Both the position numbers and the translations under genes were made by a program. A stretch of 17,539 bases of DNA from JAETTH01 sp964455975. Lineage in GTDB: Bacteria > Bacillota > Clostridia > TANB77 > CAG-508. This document shows positions 14,830 to 17,539 of the stretch, piece after piece. Location: assembly GCA_964455975.1 (NCBI GenBank), contig CAYVYP010000031.1, positions 1 to 17,539 on the forward strand, given 5' to 3'. Numbering within the stretch: position 1 is the first letter of the stretch; every line of letters starts with the position of its first letter. The notes under the pieces are model-generated. The model searched no databases. It was not told the origin of the DNA and saw only the letters and a list, made by a program, of their open reading frames with translations.

Positions 14830-16620
14830 ATGCTACGTTATAGTGATGAATTAATAGATGAAATAAAAAATAGTAATGATATAGTAGATGTAATATCACA
14901 ATATGTAACATTAAAAAGAAGTGGTAGAAATTTTTTTGGATTGTGTCCATTCCATAAAGAAAAATCACCTTCTTTTTCTGTTTCACCAGATAAACAAATT
15001 TTTCATTGTTTTGGGTGTGGAACTGGTGGAAATGTAATTCATTTTATAAGTAAAATTGAAAATCTAAATTTTAAAGAAACATTAGAGGTATTAGCAGAAA
15101 AAGCAAATATAGAACTTCCAATTTTAGAATCTGGAGAAGATTCTAAAAAAATAGAACTTAAAGCAAAGGTATATGAAATAAATAAAATAGCAGCAGAATT
15201 TTATCATCAAAATTTATATAAACCAACATCAAAAATAGCACAAGAATATATAAAAAAAAGAAAGTTAGATAATAATACATTAAAAGCATTTTTAATAGGA
15301 TATTCAGCAAATTTTGATGAGTTATATACTTTGTTAAAAGAAAAAGGATTTAATGAAGAAGAAATATTAGCTTCAAGTTTAGTAAATAAATCTGAAAATG
15401 GTAAGTTTATTGATAGATTTAGAAAAAGATTAATGTTTCCAATACAAGATGTTAGGGGAAGAATAATAGCTTTTGGTGGTAGAGTATTAGATGATAGTAA
15501 GCCAAAATATATTAATTCACCAGAAAATATAGTATATAGTAAAGGAAGACATTTATTTGGACTAAATGTAGCAAAAAAGTATGATACTAAAAAAATAATA
15601 ATAGTTGAAGGCTATATGGATGCAATTTCTTTATATCAAAGAGGAATAACAAATGTAGTGGCTTCACTAGGAACAGCACTTACAGAAGCTCAAGGAAGAT
15701 TACTTAGAAATTCAAGTCAGCAAGTAATAATTGGATATGATGCTGATGGAGCCGGACAAGCAGCTACATTAAGAGGATTAGAAATATTACAAAATTTAGG
15801 GTGTGATATTAGAATTCTTCAAATTGAAGGAGCAAAAGATCCAGATGAATTTGTTGTTAAATATGGACCTGAAAGATTTAATAAATATGTAGATAATGCA
15901 ATATCACTTGTAGAATATAATGTAAAGATGCTGAAAAATCAGTTAAATTTAGAAAACACAAACGATAAAATAAAATTTTTAAATGAAATTGCAAAAGTTA
16001 TTTCTAAAGTAGAAAATAGCATGGAAAAAGAAGTATATGTAGATAAAATATCTAAAACATATGGAATATCTAAAGAAGCAATATATGCAGAAATAAATAA
16101 GATATTATATTCTAATAATAAATCAATACAAAAATTAGAAAAACCAATAGTAAGAGTAATACCAAAAGAAGATACAAAACAAGAAAAAATTTCTGAAGTT
16201 GATTTAAGACGAGAAAAAATGATAATATATCTTTTATTAGATCCTGATTTAGGAGCATATAAATTAATAAAAGATAGTATAAAAGTAGAGGACTTTAAAT
16301 CAGAAAATAATAAAGAAATTGTGAAAAAATTGTATGAAGAATTTGAAAAAGGTAATATTATTAATAGTAATGTTTTAGACTGGTTTGAAAAAGAAGAAAC
16401 AATTAATTATTTAAGTGAAATATTAGCAGATGATTTTGAAATATCAGATGCAAAAAAATGTATACAAGATATTTTAAATATATATGCTAAAGAAAAAATT
16501 ATAAATGAAAAAAATGAAATATTAAAACAGCTAGAGCAAAAAGACTTAACTAAAGATGAAGTGGCTAATTTAGAAGCTTTACTTAGTGAAAGTATAATAA
16601 AATTAGCTAAAATGAAATAG
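14830..16620 (+). CDS. dnaG: DNA primase DnaG
   Basis: DnaG makes the RNA primers for replication forks together with the DnaB helicase. The CHC2 zinc-binding domain shows C39-x2-H42 ... C60-x2-C63 (CPFHKEKSPSF, FHCFGCG). The RNA polymerase core has RLMFPIQDVRGRIIAFGGRVL. The Toprim domain has VEGYMDAISLYQRG (E260, D264) and IGYDADGAGQAA (D304, D306). The C-terminal helicase-binding part is divergent and Lys/Glu-rich. I choose the ATG at 14830, 9 bases after AGAAAGG; a TTG at 14821 in the same frame directly abuts the Shine-Dalgarno and is unlikely. About 596 residues is normal. An in-frame CGA in TTA AGA CGA GAA shows that CGA is tolerated as an ordinary codon. rpoD starts 14 bases downstream, the classic primase-sigma arrangement. 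Confidence 0.96.
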   Translation: MLRYSDELIDEIKNSNDIVDVISQYVTLKRSGRNFFGLCPFHKEKSPSFSVSPDKQIFHCFGCGTGGNVIHFISKIENLNFKETLEVLAEKANIELPILESGEDSKKIELKAKVYEINKIAAEFYHQNLYKPTSKIAQEYIKKRKLDNNTLKAFLIGYSANFDELYTLLKEKGFNEEEILASSLVNKSENGKFIDRFRKRLMFPIQDVRGRIIAFGGRVLDDSKPKYINSPENIVYSKGRHLFGLNVAKKYDTKKIIIVEGYMDAISLYQRGITNVVASLGTALTEAQGRLLRNSSQQVIIGYDADGAGQAATLRGLEILQNLGCDIRILQIEGAKDPDEFVVKYGPERFNKYVDNAISLVEYNVKMLKNQLNLENTNDKIKFLNEIAKVISKVENSMEKEVYVDKISKTYGISKEAIYAEINKILYSNNKSIQKLEKPIVRVIPKEDTKQEKISEVDLRREKMIIYLLLDPDLGAYKLIKDSIKVEDFKSENNKEIVKKLYEEFEKGNIINSNVLDWFEKEETINYLSEILADDFEISDAKKCIQDILNIYAKEKIINEKNEILKQLEQKDLTKDEVANLEALLSESIIKLAKMK

Positions 16621-16634
16621 GGGGTAGTAATAAA

Positions 16635-17539
16635 ATGAAAAAACAAGAAAATGAAGAAATAATTAAAGAAGAAAAAGAATTAACAAAAACAGAAAAAAAT
16701 ACTAAAGCTAAAAAAGCTATAATAGAATTAAATAATGATACTAAAAAGACAGCAGAAGATGAATCAAATGAAAATTTAACTGCAGAAGAAGTAAAGGAAA
16801 AACAAGAAAAAGATGAAAAAGTAAAAAATGATAAAGTTGATAGCATATTAAAAAAAGCAAAAACACAAGGAAAAATAACATATGGAGAACTTGCAAGCGA
16901 ATTAGATAATATAAATGCAGATCAAATAGATAAAGTATTTGATGCTTTTGAAGAGCTAGGTGTAGATATATTAAAAGATGAATTTGAAGAAGAACCTGAT
17001 ATAGAAGACCTAGAAGAAGTTGAAGAAATTAAGCTAGAAAATATAGACTTAAATAATTTTGATGGAGTAAGTATAGACGATCCTGTTAGAATGTATTTAA
17101 GAGAAATAGGAAAAATACCACTTCTTACATATGAAGAAGAACTAAATTTAGCTCAAAAAGTTCTAGAAGGTGATGAATATGCTAAACAAAAATTAGCAGA
17201 ATCAAACTTAAGACTAGTTGTAAGTATAGCTAAAAAATATGTTGGTAGAGGTATGTTATTTTTAGATTTAATTCAAGAAGGAAATATGGGATTAATAAAA
17301 GCAGTTGAAAAATTTGATTATAAAAAGGGATTTAAATTTAGCACATATGCAACATGGTGGATAAGACAAGCTATTACAAGAGCAATAGCAGATCAAGCAA
17401 GAACAATAAGAATACCAGTTCATATGGTAGAAACAATAAATAAATTAACAAGAATACAAAGACAACTTGTACAAGATTTAGGAAGAGATCCAACTGCAGA
17501 AGAAATTTCAGCAAAGATGGAAGGTATATCACCTGAAAA
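16635..17539 (+). CDS. rpoD: Principal RNA polymerase sigma factor (RpoD/SigA), 3' truncated by window edge
   Basis: This is the housekeeping sigma-70 factor that directs RNA polymerase to -10/-35 promoters. The ATG follows AGGGGG about 10 bases upstream, and the frame stays open for 301 codons to the window end. Residues 1-70 are a Lys/Glu-rich low-complexity extension. About 75-120 is sigma region 1.1 (ILKKAKTQGKITYGELASELD). Region 1.2 starts near residue 147 (DDPVRMYLREIGKIPLLT). Region 2 contains NLRLVVSIAKKYVGRGMLFLDLIQEGNMGLIKAVEKFDYKKGFKFSTYATWWIRQAITRAI, including the -10-recognising helix. Region 3 begins at IRIPVHMVETINKLTR. Regions 3.2 and 4 lie beyond the edge. The promoters found in this window fit its expected specificity. 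No CGG codon is seen. Confidence 0.95.
   Translation, partial: MKKQENEEIIKEEKELTKTEKNTKAKKAIIELNNDTKKTAEDESNENLTAEEVKEKQEKDEKVKNDKVDSILKKAKTQGKITYGELASELDNINADQIDKVFDAFEELGVDILKDEFEEEPDIEDLEEVEEIKLENIDLNNFDGVSIDDPVRMYLREIGKIPLLTYEEELNLAQKVLEGDEYAKQKLAESNLRLVVSIAKKYVGRGMLFLDLIQEGNMGLIKAVEKFDYKKGFKFSTYATWWIRQAITRAIADQARTIRIPVHMVETINKLTRIQRQLVQDLGRDPTAEEISAKMEGISPE

Overview
The window is a chromosomal segment from an AT-rich Bacillota, most likely a Clostridia member. The evidence is strong A-ending codon bias, AGGAGG-type ribosome binding sites, a Clostridia-style MnmA and AspRS, a CarD-family regulator, and the dnaG-rpoD pair. I cannot place it to genus. Genes fill almost everything; no gene-free gap exceeds about 210 bases, and I see no tRNA, rRNA, CRISPR array or insertion sequence.

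Layout. (1) 1-2732: 3' end of aspS, a terminator, mnmA (tRNA 2-thiouridylase), then a tagO/wecA-type undecaprenyl-phosphate sugar-1-phosphate transferase. (2) 2733-7453: a terminator and a near-consensus promoter lead into two glycosyltransferases, a GNAT acetyltransferase, pth and rng. (3) 7470-9191, minus strand: an acyl-CoA/acyl-ACP synthetase, convergent with rng through a shared two-way terminator. (4) 9343-12000: a membrane-anchored CapA-like protein and rimO. (5) 12008-13298, minus strand: nagZ, convergent with rimO through a second shared terminator. (6) 13437-17539: dut, carD, dnaG and the 5' part of rpoD.

The striking observation is a recurrent recoding-like signal. Four conserved genes (mnmA twice, tagO, capA, nagZ) are broken by a +1 frameshift at five places. 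Every break is at an in-frame CGG codon followed by A or G. Skipping the C of CGGR (reading GGA or GGG) restores the conserved protein each time, usually with a Gly the family expects there. By eye, CGG occurs in frame nowhere else in the window; every other CGG trinucleotide lies across codon boundaries. CGC is also unused, while CGT, CGA, AGA and AGG are used as ordinary Arg codons. The simplest biological reading is that CGG has lost its normal decoder (tRNA-Arg-CCG) and now acts as a +1 shift signal or quadruplet codon CGGR, so these genes are intact but recoded. Non-biological explanations (assembly or polishing error) remain possible and are testable. A sixth irregularity, a missing A in an A-run near the end of capA, is of a different kind and looks like an ordinary indel, a sequencing error, or a -1 slip.

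Functionally the genes are housekeeping (translation, tRNA modification, RNA turnover, replication priming, transcription, nucleotide sanitation) mixed with envelope functions (lipid-linked sugar transfer, glycosyltransferases, CapA, NagZ, fatty acid activation). If the recoding is real, the tRNA-modifying enzyme MnmA and the cell-wall enzymes TagO and NagZ all depend on it.
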